Source: Legionella feeleii
GTDB lineage: Bacteria > Pseudomonadota > Gammaproteobacteria > Legionellales > Legionellaceae
Direction of reading: 5' to 3'
Length of the DNA: 64,000 bases
Assembly (NCBI RefSeq): GCF_001467625.1
Contig: NZ_LNYB01000080.1
Span: 1 to 64,000, forward strand
The position numbers were made by a program, and so were the translations under genes. Each line of letters opens with the position of its first letter. The first letter of the stretch is position 1. The notes beneath the pieces are model-generated. The model was not told where the DNA came from, ran no database searches, and saw nothing but the letters and a program-made list of their open reading frames with translations. This document shows positions 26,361 to 34,325 of the stretch, one piece after another.

Positions 26361-27827
26361 ATGAAAAGTTATCAAATGTATATTGGTGGAAAATTTACGT
26401 CAGCTAAAAGCGGGGCCACTCGCGATATTATTGATCCTGGTAATGGCAAATTAATTGCAAAAGTTCCCGAAAGTGCCAAGGAAGATGTGGTGCTGGCGAT
26501 CAAGGCTGCACGGAAGGCCTTCGATGAAGGTAGCTGGAGAAAAACATCAGCGCTTGATCGAAGCAAACTGTTATTCAAAGTTGCTGATTTGATTCGTGCC
26601 AATGCAAAAATGTTAGCCGAGCTGGAAACACGAAACTGTGGAAAGCCTCTGGCAGAAGCAGAATTTGATGTGGCCGATGCAGCGAATTGCTTTGAATTTT
26701 ACGCCGGGCTCGCTACCAAAATTCATGGCGAAACCATGTCAGTTCCAGCGAACTCGTTCAGTTATGTTGTACGTGAGCCAATCGGTGTATGCGGACAAAT
26801 TATTCCCTGGAATTTCCCGCTGCTTATGGCTGCCTGGAAACTTGCCCCAGCACTTGCAGCAGGAAATACCGTCATCTTAAAACCGTCAGAACTGACACCG
26901 CTCACAGCCCTTGAGTTATTCAAACTGATTGATCAATGTGACTTTCCAGCGGGTGTAGTCAATCTGGTTACTGGTCCGGGTGCAGGAGCGGGTGAAGAAT
27001 TAGCAACGAATTCGCTGGTGGATAAAGTTGCCTTTACTGGCGGGACAGTGACCGGAAAAAAAATAATGCAGGCCGCCACAGTAAATTTGAAACGAATCTC
27101 CTTGGAACTTGGCGGAAAAAATCCAAACATTGTATTTGCAGACTGTGATCCGGAGATGGCCATTGACGGCGCTCTTTTTGGTGCTTTTGCCAATCAGGGC
27201 GAGGTGTGCTCTGCTGGCTCCCGCTTGCTCGTTGAGCGTTCTATTCACAAAAAAATAGTGGACGGAATGCTGAAAAAAATTTCCAATATCAAGCTAGGTC
27301 ATGGTTTAGACGATGGCGTCAAAATGGGTCCCCTGGTTTCGCGCATCCACCGCGAAAAAGTAGAATATTACATTAAGGTAGGGATTGATGAAGGGGCAAA
27401 ACTGCTCTGTGGCGGAAAACGCCCTGAAGGCGAAGCGTTTGAAAAAGGAAATTTCTTTGAGCCAACTATTTTTGATGAGGTAAAACCCGGTATGCGTATC
27501 GCTCGGGAAGAAATTTTTGGGCCGGTACTCGCAGTCATCCCTTTTGATACGGAAGAAGAAGCCATTCAAATTGCAAACGATACCGAGTATGGCTTAGCAG
27601 CTGCTGTGTGGACGAAGGACCTGACTCGTGCCCATCGCGTGACCTCTCAAATTCGTGCCGGAATTCTTTGGGTAAACCACTACCATCCAACGCATAATGA
27701 AATGCCTTGGGGTGGGTACAAGCAAAGTGGCTCAGGTCGTGAGTTAGGTTTGTATGGAATTGAAAGCTATCTTGAAATCAAGCAAGTGAATATTAATCTG
27801 GATGAGGCGCCAATTGGATGGTACTAA
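26361..27827 (+). CDS. NAD(P)-dependent aldehyde dehydrogenase
   Basis: A 488-residue ALDH of the betaine/gamma-aminobutyraldehyde dehydrogenase type. Motifs: PWNFPLLMAAWKLAPALAAG (cofactor), FTGGTVTGKKIM, catalytic glutamate in LELGGKNP, catalytic cysteine in GEVCSAGSR, and C-terminal EMPWGGYKQSGSGRELG. It oxidises an aldehyde to an acid. Its stop overlaps the start of the aminotransferase gene (TAATG), so the two act together. With homospermidine synthase opposite, a role in oxidising aminobutyraldehyde from putrescine or homospermidine is likely; betaine aldehyde is an alternative. Confidence 0.9.
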   Translation: MKSYQMYIGGKFTSAKSGATRDIIDPGNGKLIAKVPESAKEDVVLAIKAARKAFDEGSWRKTSALDRSKLLFKVADLIRANAKMLAELETRNCGKPLAEAEFDVADAANCFEFYAGLATKIHGETMSVPANSFSYVVREPIGVCGQIIPWNFPLLMAAWKLAPALAAGNTVILKPSELTPLTALELFKLIDQCDFPAGVVNLVTGPGAGAGEELATNSLVDKVAFTGGTVTGKKIMQAATVNLKRISLELGGKNPNIVFADCDPEMAIDGALFGAFANQGEVCSAGSRLLVERSIHKKIVDGMLKKISNIKLGHGLDDGVKMGPLVSRIHREKVEYYIKVGIDEGAKLLCGGKRPEGEAFEKGNFFEPTIFDEVKPGMRIAREEIFGPVLAVIPFDTEEEAIQIANDTEYGLAAAVWTKDLTRAHRVTSQIRAGILWVNHYHPTHNEMPWGGYKQSGSGRELGLYGIESYLEIKQVNINLDEAPIGWY

Positions 27828-29143
27828 TGAATCGAATTCATATTAAAACAGAAATACCGGGCCCAAAATCAAAACTATTGATGGAACAGCGTTATAAACA
27901 CGTTGCGCGAGGTCCGTTTCATACTACCCCCCTCTTTGTGGAGCGGGCAAAAGGTTCGTTTGTAGAGGATGTCGATGGCAACGTATTTTTGGATTTCTCA
28001 TCGGGAATTGGTGTGGTGAATACAGGGCACTGTCCCGATGCGGTAGTCAATGCAATCAAAACCCAGGCCGAAAAATTCCTTCATACGAGTTTTAATATTC
28101 TTCCTTACGAAAGCTACATCAAGGTCTGTGAAAAATTAAATTATCATACGCCTGGACGTTTTGAAAAAAAGTCACTCTTGTTGAACTCAGGGGCTGAAGC
28201 GGTAGAAAATGCGATTAAAATTGCTCGTGCCTATACCGGAAAGCAAGCAGTGATTTGTTTTGATCATGCTTACCATGGCCGCACTTACATGGCTATGACA
28301 CTGACAGCAAAGAATAAACCCTACAAGCATGGATTTGGTCCCTTTCCTTCAGAAATCCATCGAGCGCCCATTCCGTATGAGTATCGCTGGCAGGGAAACA
28401 ATTGTGTAGAAGAATGTTTCAATGATTTTTTGGAACTTGTTAATTATCGCGTGGGCGTTGAAAATACCGCAGCAGTGATTTTAGAACCCGTATTAGGGGA
28501 AGGGGGATTCATCCCATTTCCAGTCCCCTTTTTACAAAAACTCCGTGAGTTTTGTACAGCAAACAAAATTGTTTTCATTGCCGATGAAATTCAATCTGGT
28601 TTTGGGCGTAGTGGAAATCTGTTTGCAATGCAGGCCCTGGGCGTAGACCCTGACCTGACTACCACAGCAAAGGGTCTCGGTGGAGGGACAGTCATCGCTG
28701 CGGTAACAGGAAAAGCTGAGATGATGGATGCTGCCATGGTAGGCGGGTTGGGCGGAACCTTTGGAGGCAATCCACTGAGTTGCGCCGCAGCGCTTGAAGT
28801 ATTCAAACTCTTTGAAGAAGGAGCCCTTTTAAAAAATGTAGCTCATCTTTCAAAAGTACTTCACGCCAGGCTTTCCAGCTTTAAAGAACACTATGATGTA
28901 GTAGGTGATTCTCGAGGTTTGGGTGTTATGTGTGCGATCGAGCTCGTGAAAGATAAAAGCACGAAGGCACCCAATAAAGAAGCGGCGGACAGATTAACAA
29001 GATTTTGTTTAGAGCATGGACTGGTCATTCTTAGCTGCGGAGGATATGGAAATGTAATCCGTCTTCTCATGCCGCTTTCTACGAATGTAAACGATTTGGA
29101 AATTGGCCTTTCTATCATTGAGGACGGACTCAAGACCTTATAA
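27827..29143 (+). CDS. Class III aminotransferase (GABA/polyamine type)
   Basis: A 438-residue PLP enzyme, class III. Visible: LDFSSGIGVVNTGH, NSGAEAVENAIKIAR, HAYHGRTYMAMTLT, EPVLGEGGF, ADEIQSGFGRSG and the Schiff-base lysine in TTTAKGLGGG. It transfers an amino group from an omega-amine such as GABA or putrescine to an oxoacid. The second ATG at 27827, inside the ALDH stop, is preferred over the one nine bases earlier. Coupled translation with the dehydrogenase points to a two-step amine catabolic pathway. Exact substrate is not fixed by sequence. Confidence 0.9.
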   Translation: MNRIHIKTEIPGPKSKLLMEQRYKHVARGPFHTTPLFVERAKGSFVEDVDGNVFLDFSSGIGVVNTGHCPDAVVNAIKTQAEKFLHTSFNILPYESYIKVCEKLNYHTPGRFEKKSLLLNSGAEAVENAIKIARAYTGKQAVICFDHAYHGRTYMAMTLTAKNKPYKHGFGPFPSEIHRAPIPYEYRWQGNNCVEECFNDFLELVNYRVGVENTAAVILEPVLGEGGFIPFPVPFLQKLREFCTANKIVFIADEIQSGFGRSGNLFAMQALGVDPDLTTTAKGLGGGTVIAAVTGKAEMMDAAMVGGLGGTFGGNPLSCAAALEVFKLFEEGALLKNVAHLSKVLHARLSSFKEHYDVVGDSRGLGVMCAIELVKDKSTKAPNKEAADRLTRFCLEHGLVILSCGGYGNVIRLLMPLSTNVNDLEIGLSIIEDGLKTL

Positions 29144-29149
29144 CGGTAA

Positions 29150-29167
29150 GTTGGGTCACGACCCAAC
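29150..29167. repeat. Single palindrome after the aminotransferase gene
   Basis: GTTGGGTCACGACCCAAC, the same core as in the arrays at 13.6 and 30.6 kb. It begins seven bases after the stop codon and may act as a transcription-ending hairpin. Confidence 0.85.
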
Positions 29168-29211
29168 ATTCAAGTTAAAAACTACGCAACGATGTTTATA
29201 CGGAGACAGTT

Positions 29212-29379
29212 ATGAAAAAGGACGAAGATATCAAAAATGAAGGTATTGGAATTGCGACCATTGTTTTTATTATTATTCTGGCTCTTATTGGGTTTTATCT
29301 TCTTTATTCTTATCACCGCCCGGCAGAGAGCATGCCTTTGGAATCACCTTCACCAGTCTCTGAGAGTACCAAGCAATGA
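29212..29379 (+). CDS. Small single-pass membrane protein, 55 residues
   Basis: GGAG stands seven bases before the ATG. The frame encodes MKKDEDIKNEGIGIA, then a hydrophobic segment (residues 13-34, IATIVFIIILALIGFYLLYSY), then a short tail rich in Pro, Ser and Glu ending PVSESTKQ. One transmembrane helix, with the tail probably periplasmic or cytosolic. No family is recognised. It lies between two palindromes and before the alkyltransferase-like gene. Confidence 0.6.
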   Translation: MKKDEDIKNEGIGIATIVFIIILALIGFYLLYSYHRPAESMPLESPSPVSESTKQ

Positions 29380-29431
29380 TATCCCGGAAGTAAATTTCAA
29401 AGGGTTATATGGGTTTATTCGTCGACCTTTT

Positions 29432-29455
29432 TAGGTTGGGTCGCGACCCAACCTA
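29432..29455. repeat. Single palindrome before the alkyltransferase-like gene
   Basis: TAGGTTGGGTCGCGACCCAACCTA is a perfect extended form of the palindrome found in both arrays. It ends 16 bases before the next ATG and so may influence expression of that gene. Confidence 0.85.
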
Positions 29456-29471
29456 CGGACTGGCGTGCAGA

Positions 29472-29792
29472 ATGAACACACAAACTGAGTTTTCACAAGA
29501 AGTGCTAAAGTTGATTAAATCAATCCCTCGCGGGAAGGTTGTAACCTATGGAGATATTGCCAGGCTGGCAGGGCGTCCGCGAGGGGCACGTGGGGTCGGA
29601 TGGCTTCTTCATTCCTGTACCATCAGCCATAATCTTCCCTGGCAACGCGTGCTAAAATCCGGAGGAGCACTTCCTTTTCCCGGCGGAAGCCCTCACTTTT
29701 TACTGCAGAAAGAACTGTTAGAAAAAGAAGGTATTGTCATTAGCAATGGTTATGTTGATTTAAAAAAATATTCGTGGGACGGTGAACCATAG
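29472..29792 (+). CDS. Alkyltransferase-like protein (ATL)
   Basis: A 106-residue protein with the DNA-binding domain of O6-methylguanine methyltransferases: VLKLIKSIPRGKVVTYGDIARLAG (helix-turn-helix) and RGARGVGWLLHSC. The active-site segment, normally PCHR, reads PWQRV, so the acceptor cysteine is replaced by tryptophan. Such ATL proteins bind alkylated guanine and mark it for nucleotide excision repair without transferring the group. The longer frame starting at 29409 reads through a palindrome and is less likely. It stands alone. Confidence 0.88.
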   Translation: MNTQTEFSQEVLKLIKSIPRGKVVTYGDIARLAGRPRGARGVGWLLHSCTISHNLPWQRVLKSGGALPFPGGSPHFLLQKELLEKEGIVISNGYVDLKKYSWDGEP

Positions 29793-29837
29793 CGCCTCGA
29801 CTAACCTGGAGTGGCTCACACAACCGCCGATTTGTGT

Positions 29838-30033
29838 AGGTTGGGTCGTGACCCAACATGAGAGTTAATACCCCAGCTCAAATAGTCCAACCTAACCCAA
29901 TTAATCGGCAGACATAGTAAATATCATCAAGTCTGGTAGGTTGGGTCGTGACCCAACATGAGAGTTAATACCCCAGCTCAAATAGTCCAACCTAACCCAA
30001 TTAATCGCAGACATTGCAAATATCATAAACTAA
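29838..30033. repeat. Two direct repeats of about 98 bp with palindrome
   Basis: Near-identical units begin at about 29838 and 29938. Each starts with the palindrome GTTGGGTCGTGACCCAAC followed by a conserved segment (…ATGAGAGTTAATACC…). They lie directly before the RAYT gene at 30078 and probably form its left-hand repeat partners. Confidence 0.88.
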
Positions 30034-30077
30034 GGTTATAAGCCTTTTTATAAAGGAATATACTGACGTCCAATCTC

Positions 30078-30605
30078 ATGCACTATAGAAGAATAGCAAT
30101 CCCAGGTGCCACCTATTTTTTTACCGTCAATTTATTAAATAGAAAGAGTGATTTATTAATTAAACAAATTAATAAGTTAAGAGATTCTTTTAAAAAGGTG
30201 TTAAATAGCTATCCGTTTGAAATAGATGGAGTCGTCATTCTCCCCGATCATTTTCACATCATGATGACATTGCCCGCTGCAGATAAAAATTATCCATTAC
30301 GTATACGGTTAGTTAAAGGATATTTTTCTCAACAAATTGTTTCAGGGGAATTCATTAGTCCGGTACGAAAGAGCAAAAAGGAAAGGGGAATTTGGCAGCG
30401 AAGATTTTGGGAGCATTTAATCCGTGATGAAAAAGATTATGAGCATCATCTCACCTATATACACTATAACCCGGTTAAGCATGGCTATGTAAAGAGGCCG
30501 TCGGACTGGCCCTATTCAAGGATTCATCGCGCAATCAGATTAGGACATTTGTCTGAGAATTGGGCTTATACGGATGATCGAAATGAAGGATTATACGGAG
30601 AGTAA
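30078..30605 (+). CDS. REP-associated tyrosine transposase (RAYT)
   Basis: A 175-residue HUH-class transposase. Landmarks: N-terminal MHYRRIAIPGATYFFTVNL, HUH motif PDHFHIMM (H58, H60), likely catalytic tyrosine Y82 in VKGYFSQQ, and IWQRRFWEHLIRDEKDYEHHLTYIHYNPVKHGYV at the end of the core. RAYTs cut and rejoin single-stranded DNA at palindromic REP sites. Two direct repeats with a GTTGGGTC…GACCCAAC palindrome lie before it and at least 19 more lie directly after its stop, which strongly suggests these are its substrates. The frame is intact. Confidence 0.93.
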   Translation: MHYRRIAIPGATYFFTVNLLNRKSDLLIKQINKLRDSFKKVLNSYPFEIDGVVILPDHFHIMMTLPAADKNYPLRIRLVKGYFSQQIVSGEFISPVRKSKKERGIWQRRFWEHLIRDEKDYEHHLTYIHYNPVKHGYVKRPSDWPYSRIHRAIRLGHLSENWAYTDDRNEGLYGE

Positions 30606-30607
30606 GT

Positions 30608-31373
30608 TTTTGTTGGGGCACGACCCAACCTGCTTCACTCAGACGTTTTTGTTGGGGCACGACCCAACCTGCTTCACTCAGACGTTTTTGTTGGGTCACG
30701 ACCCAACCTACTTCTCTCAGACGTTTTTGTTGGGGCACGACCCAACCTGCTTCACTCAGACGTTTTTGTTGGGTCACGACCCAACCTGCTTCACTCAGAC
30801 GTTTTTGTTGGGTCACGACCCAACCTGCTTCACTCAGACGTTTTTGTTGGGTCACGACCCAACCTGCTTCACTCAGAGGTTTTTGTTGGGTCACGACCCA
30901 ACCTACTTCTCTCAGACGTTTTTGTTGGGTCACGACCCAACCTACTTCTCTCAGACGTTTTTGTTGGGGCACGACCCAACCTGCTTCACTCAGACGTTTT
31001 TGTTGGGGCACGACCCAACCTGCTTCACTCAGACGTTTTTCTTGGGTCATGACCCAACCTGCTTCACTCAGAGGTTTTTGTTGGGTCACGCCCCAACCTG
31101 CTTCACTCAGAGGTTTTTGTTGGGTCATGACCCAACCTACTTCACTCAGAGGTTTTTTTTGGGTCACGACCCAACCTGCTTCACTCAGACGTTTTTGTTG
31201 GGTCACGACCCAACCTGCTTCACTCAGACGTTTTTTTTGGGTCACGACCCAACCTACTTCACTCAGACGTTTTTGTTGGGTCATGACCCAACCTACTTCA
31301 ACTCAGACGTTTTTGTTGGGTCATGACCCAACCTACTACACCACCTTATGTAGGTTGGGTCGAGACCCAACCT
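30608..31373. repeat. Array of about 19 tandem 39-bp palindromic units plus one flanking copy
   Basis: Units of 39 bp (TTTTTGTTGGGTCACGACCC-type core, then AACCTGCTTCACTCAGACG) repeat from the RAYT stop to about 31337; a further copy with a different flank is at 31350-31373. Variants include GGGGCACG and CTACTTCTCTC spacers. Because 39 is a multiple of three, frames on both strands stay open for about 250 codons, giving false proteins. The sequence core matches the array at 13.6 kb. Confidence 0.93.
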
Positions 31374-31424
31374 GGGACTATTGAATGATGCGGAGGTATC
31401 ATTTGAGATGGGATTGCTTACGTT

Positions 31425-32801
31425 TTACTTGCGTTTTGGTAGTGCTACAAATAATGAGCCGGCGTAATTTAGTTCATTTGCTTCTATGCCAGCCTGCTCC
31501 CCTTCGCCTTTATAGACATCAACATGAGCCCCTACAATAGCGCCGCCTGAGTCTTGGGCTATACACCATGAAGTCGATTTTTTGCTGTTATAAATAAAAT
31601 TCATTCCGACAGGTATTACCCGGTGATCGGTTGCGCAGGATACATGGGGAGTTAGAGTAATCTTTTCTGAGCCATAAGGCCCGCCATCCTCTTTGGCAAA
31701 AAATACATAGCTTTGATCGCGATTTCGCAAGTCGGCCGCTTTATGGCGGTTAAGCGGGTCATCCAGATACTGACGAATCAACTTTTCTGATGCAGCGCTT
31801 AGTTTAATTTTTTTAGAAACGTTACAACGTAACTTTTCTTCATCATGGCATTTAGGATCTTTAGCACAACGCTCAATAGTATCAAGGTTGCCGCCGCAGG
31901 TTGGATCTTGTGCGCATTGGACGATACGGCCAAGCATGGTACGTGGTCTGCCGTTAGCAGCATCGTAGTTAATATGGAATACTTGGCCATCAATAATTAG
32001 TGAGCCGGAACCTTCAACCATTAAAAAAGCGGGATCATTGGGATCTTCAACATAAGCGATGACATATTTTGGATGTAAAGCCCCCTGTTCAATTTCCTTA
32101 CGATCGGGTACTACTGAGTAGGTGCCATTGGGATTTTTCATACAAAATCCCCGCTCTATTTTGGTAAGCGGCTCTACTCCGCAAAGAGGGGCTTTCAAAT
32201 TAAGTTTTTTGCGTTCCAAAGCTGCGCTGACTACACCCGGGTTACTATAGAGTGGGTACAAAAATGAGCCCCCGCGTTTGGCGCTGGCCTTCACAGCGGC
32301 GGGCGCGTAATAGGCAGTAAATTGAAACTCTCCCTTTTTAAATCCTGCATGATTTTCAGGCCAGCCATCGCTTTTATACCAGTCAAATTCGTTTTTAATG
32401 CTGGTTAAATAGTTTTGAAAATTGCCATGAGCGGCTTTTGCAAGAGCAAGCATTTTTTTGTTGGTATTAAGACACCATTCCTGGCGTTTGAATTGACGGC
32501 CAGCAATAGTTACTCTCTGAAATTCACCACGCTTTTTAGTGCAGTTTTCAATCTGATTATTTAATGCCCTAATCACTTCATTCATATTGCCAACAGGGTT
32601 ATTTAACGGCAGCTCTGAGGCTGAAATTTTATGGAATTTAAAGCGCAATACCCCGGGCTCTTTGGCAGCCATCTTCTGCCTTGTGGTAAAGTCTGCCAAT
32701 CGTCTAACATCCAGACAACGCTGAATTGGATCAACGGGCAAGGCTGCCTGGGTGATCATGCTAAAAGTCATTAGTACAATTATTAAAGCGGATTGAAACA
32801 T
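31425..32801 (-). CDS. mltA: MltA-type lytic transglycosylase, paralogue 1
   Basis: A 458-residue exported protein; the signal peptide ends near ITQA (residue 19). The MltA domain (from about GEFQFTAYYAPA) and the C-terminal 3D domain, with AQDSGGAIVGAHVDVYKGEG and its catalytic aspartates, are clear. It cleaves the glycan strands of peptidoglycan. It is longer than E. coli MltA (365 residues), in part because of a cysteine-rich insert (CAQDPTCGG… CAKDPKC… LRCN) of about 40 residues before the 3D domain. A close paralogue lies at 44913 with the same promoter, suggesting duplication. Confidence 0.87.
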   Translation of the reverse strand: MFQSALIIVLMTFSMITQAALPVDPIQRCLDVRRLADFTTRQKMAAKEPGVLRFKFHKISASELPLNNPVGNMNEVIRALNNQIENCTKKRGEFQRVTIAGRQFKRQEWCLNTNKKMLALAKAAHGNFQNYLTSIKNEFDWYKSDGWPENHAGFKKGEFQFTAYYAPAAVKASAKRGGSFLYPLYSNPGVVSAALERKKLNLKAPLCGVEPLTKIERGFCMKNPNGTYSVVPDRKEIEQGALHPKYVIAYVEDPNDPAFLMVEGSGSLIIDGQVFHINYDAANGRPRTMLGRIVQCAQDPTCGGNLDTIERCAKDPKCHDEEKLRCNVSKKIKLSAASEKLIRQYLDDPLNRHKAADLRNRDQSYVFFAKEDGGPYGSEKITLTPHVSCATDHRVIPVGMNFIYNSKKSTSWCIAQDSGGAIVGAHVDVYKGEGEQAGIEANELNYAGSLFVALPKRK

Positions 32802-32867
32802 TGGTATCCTTTGCCTAACAAGGTTGGACTTGCGTCTAACCTTGGATTTGAATTGGTAATAACAATA

Positions 32868-32895
32868 ATTATATAGGCTATTGGCCAGCTATCAA
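32868..32895 (-). promoter_or_regulatory. Promoter of mltA paralogue 1
   Basis: On the minus strand, TTGATA (32890-32895), a 16-base spacer and TATAAT (32868-32873). The segment around it (CCAATAGCCTATATAAT) is kept upstream of the second paralogue. Confidence 0.7.
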
Positions 32896-32964
32896 AAGAG
32901 GCAAAGGATGTCCTTCAGGGCATTATTGAATGAAGGTTGGATATCAGCCCTTGACCCGACGTGG

Positions 32965-34017
32965 TTATTTGAAAATGAACGAGGCCATTCGTGCTGTCGG
33001 GATGCCATCGATGACTTCTTCCCGGATGAGCGCTTTCGCCTGATCGTTATCAAAAACTTCCTTGAGATCCATAATTTTTCCGGCTGGAATATGTTCACGG
33101 TGCAGAATTTCGAGAAGCTTATCGCTATGTAATTTCGCTGTTTGTTCTGTAATTAGTGAAGCTAGCTTTTCTCGGTTTTTTACTCTGTTTTGATTATTCC
33201 TGAACTCATTTTTTCCCGGCAGGTCTTTCAGGCCAAGGATAGTGCATAACTTTGTAAAATGCTGATCAGAACCTATCGCAAAGACTACCTGGGCGCCATC
33301 TGCTGTACGGAACACTTCACCATAGGGGGCAATATTGGGATGTATTGATCCGATACGTTGTGGTATCTGTCCAGTCATTAAGTAATTGGATGCCTGGTTA
33401 ACAAGACTGCTAATCGCAGCATCGTAAAGGGAGACAGAAACCACCTTGCCTTCCCCGCTTTTTTCCCGATTATAGAGCGCAAGAAGGATAGCTTCTTTCA
33501 GATGGTGGGCTGCGAGTACATCGATTAGCGCAACTGGCATTTTAACGGGTCCGCTATCATGGGTGCCATTCATTGACATAAACCCGCTTTCACCTTGAAG
33601 TACCAGATCGTAGGCGACGCGGTCGTTTTCCTCCCCGTAACCGTTTATTTTTCCAATGATCAAACGGGGGTTGATACTGAGAAGATACTCATCCTGTATT
33701 CGAAGCTTTACATCATCCCCCTTTTTGAAATTCATTATTAAAATATCAGCGTCTGAAATGAGGTTAAGAAAACGGACATAGTCTTCTTCATTCCCAAGAT
33801 CTAAAAACAGGTATTCCTTCCGAAAATTAACACTTGCAAAATAGGCTGAAATCTCCGAATCAGGATCTTCATCCGGAAGCTTCCACGTTCTGGTAACATC
33901 CTTATGAAGGGGATGCTCAATTTTAATCACTGCGGCACCCAACTCAGCAAAAAAAGTAGCGACTGATGGACCTGCGAGGACCGAACTGAGGTCAATTACC
34001 TTTAAGCCCTTTAACAT
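32965..34017 (-). CDS. CoA-transferase family III (CaiB/BaiF)
   Basis: A 350-residue enzyme. The N-terminal GLKVIDLSSVLAGPSVATFFAELGAAVIKIEHP is the family signature and includes the CoA-binding start. The catalytic aspartate is likely in YDLVLQGESGFMSMNG, followed by PVALIDVLAAHHLKEAILLALYNREKSGEGKVVSVSLYDAA. It moves CoA between organic acids. Length is slightly below the usual 380-400. It stands alone next to mltA paralogue 1. Substrate cannot be deduced from the sequence. Confidence 0.88.
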   Translation of the reverse strand: MLKGLKVIDLSSVLAGPSVATFFAELGAAVIKIEHPLHKDVTRTWKLPDEDPDSEISAYFASVNFRKEYLFLDLGNEEDYVRFLNLISDADILIMNFKKGDDVKLRIQDEYLLSINPRLIIGKINGYGEENDRVAYDLVLQGESGFMSMNGTHDSGPVKMPVALIDVLAAHHLKEAILLALYNREKSGEGKVVSVSLYDAAISSLVNQASNYLMTGQIPQRIGSIHPNIAPYGEVFRTADGAQVVFAIGSDQHFTKLCTILGLKDLPGKNEFRNNQNRVKNREKLASLITEQTAKLHSDKLLEILHREHIPAGKIMDLKEVFDNDQAKALIREEVIDGIPTARMASFIFK

Positions 34018-34325
34018 AGATTCGTTTTTCCAATTTTCAGTAAGCAGGAGGCGGGAGGGAACTCGCTTGAATAAAATCGACCTCCAGCCTTTCTTACTTT
34101 AATCATGGCCTGCCAAAAAATCCATCTTAATCCTAATGAATTCTTTACTTAAGCCAAATTTAGAGAAATTTAAACAGGCATTAAAAGTGATATTAGCCTG
34201 GGTAAGAGAAATAGGTTTTTAGCTTGGCTTAATTGACCGAACCCCTTGAACCAGTCAAGGCTAACTGGCGTACCCCGTAGTTCGCCAGACAATTTACGGG
34301 ATACTTCCTCAGAAATGTTAAAGCA
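34018..34325. other. Gene-free stretch
   Basis: 308 bases between two minus-strand genes. A short hairpin-like CCAGTCAAGGCTAACTGG lies near 34250. Nothing else is supported. Confidence 0.5.

Noticed and set aside
30535-31326. Open frames of about 250 codons on both strands with a 13-residue repeat
   Set aside because: They are produced by the 39-bp palindromic tandem repeat, which is a multiple of three. Both strands are open over the same stretch, and there is no ribosome site or independent support.
30608-31345. CRISPR array
   Set aside because: Repeats are contiguous with no variable spacers; the palindromic core and adjacent RAYT explain it better.
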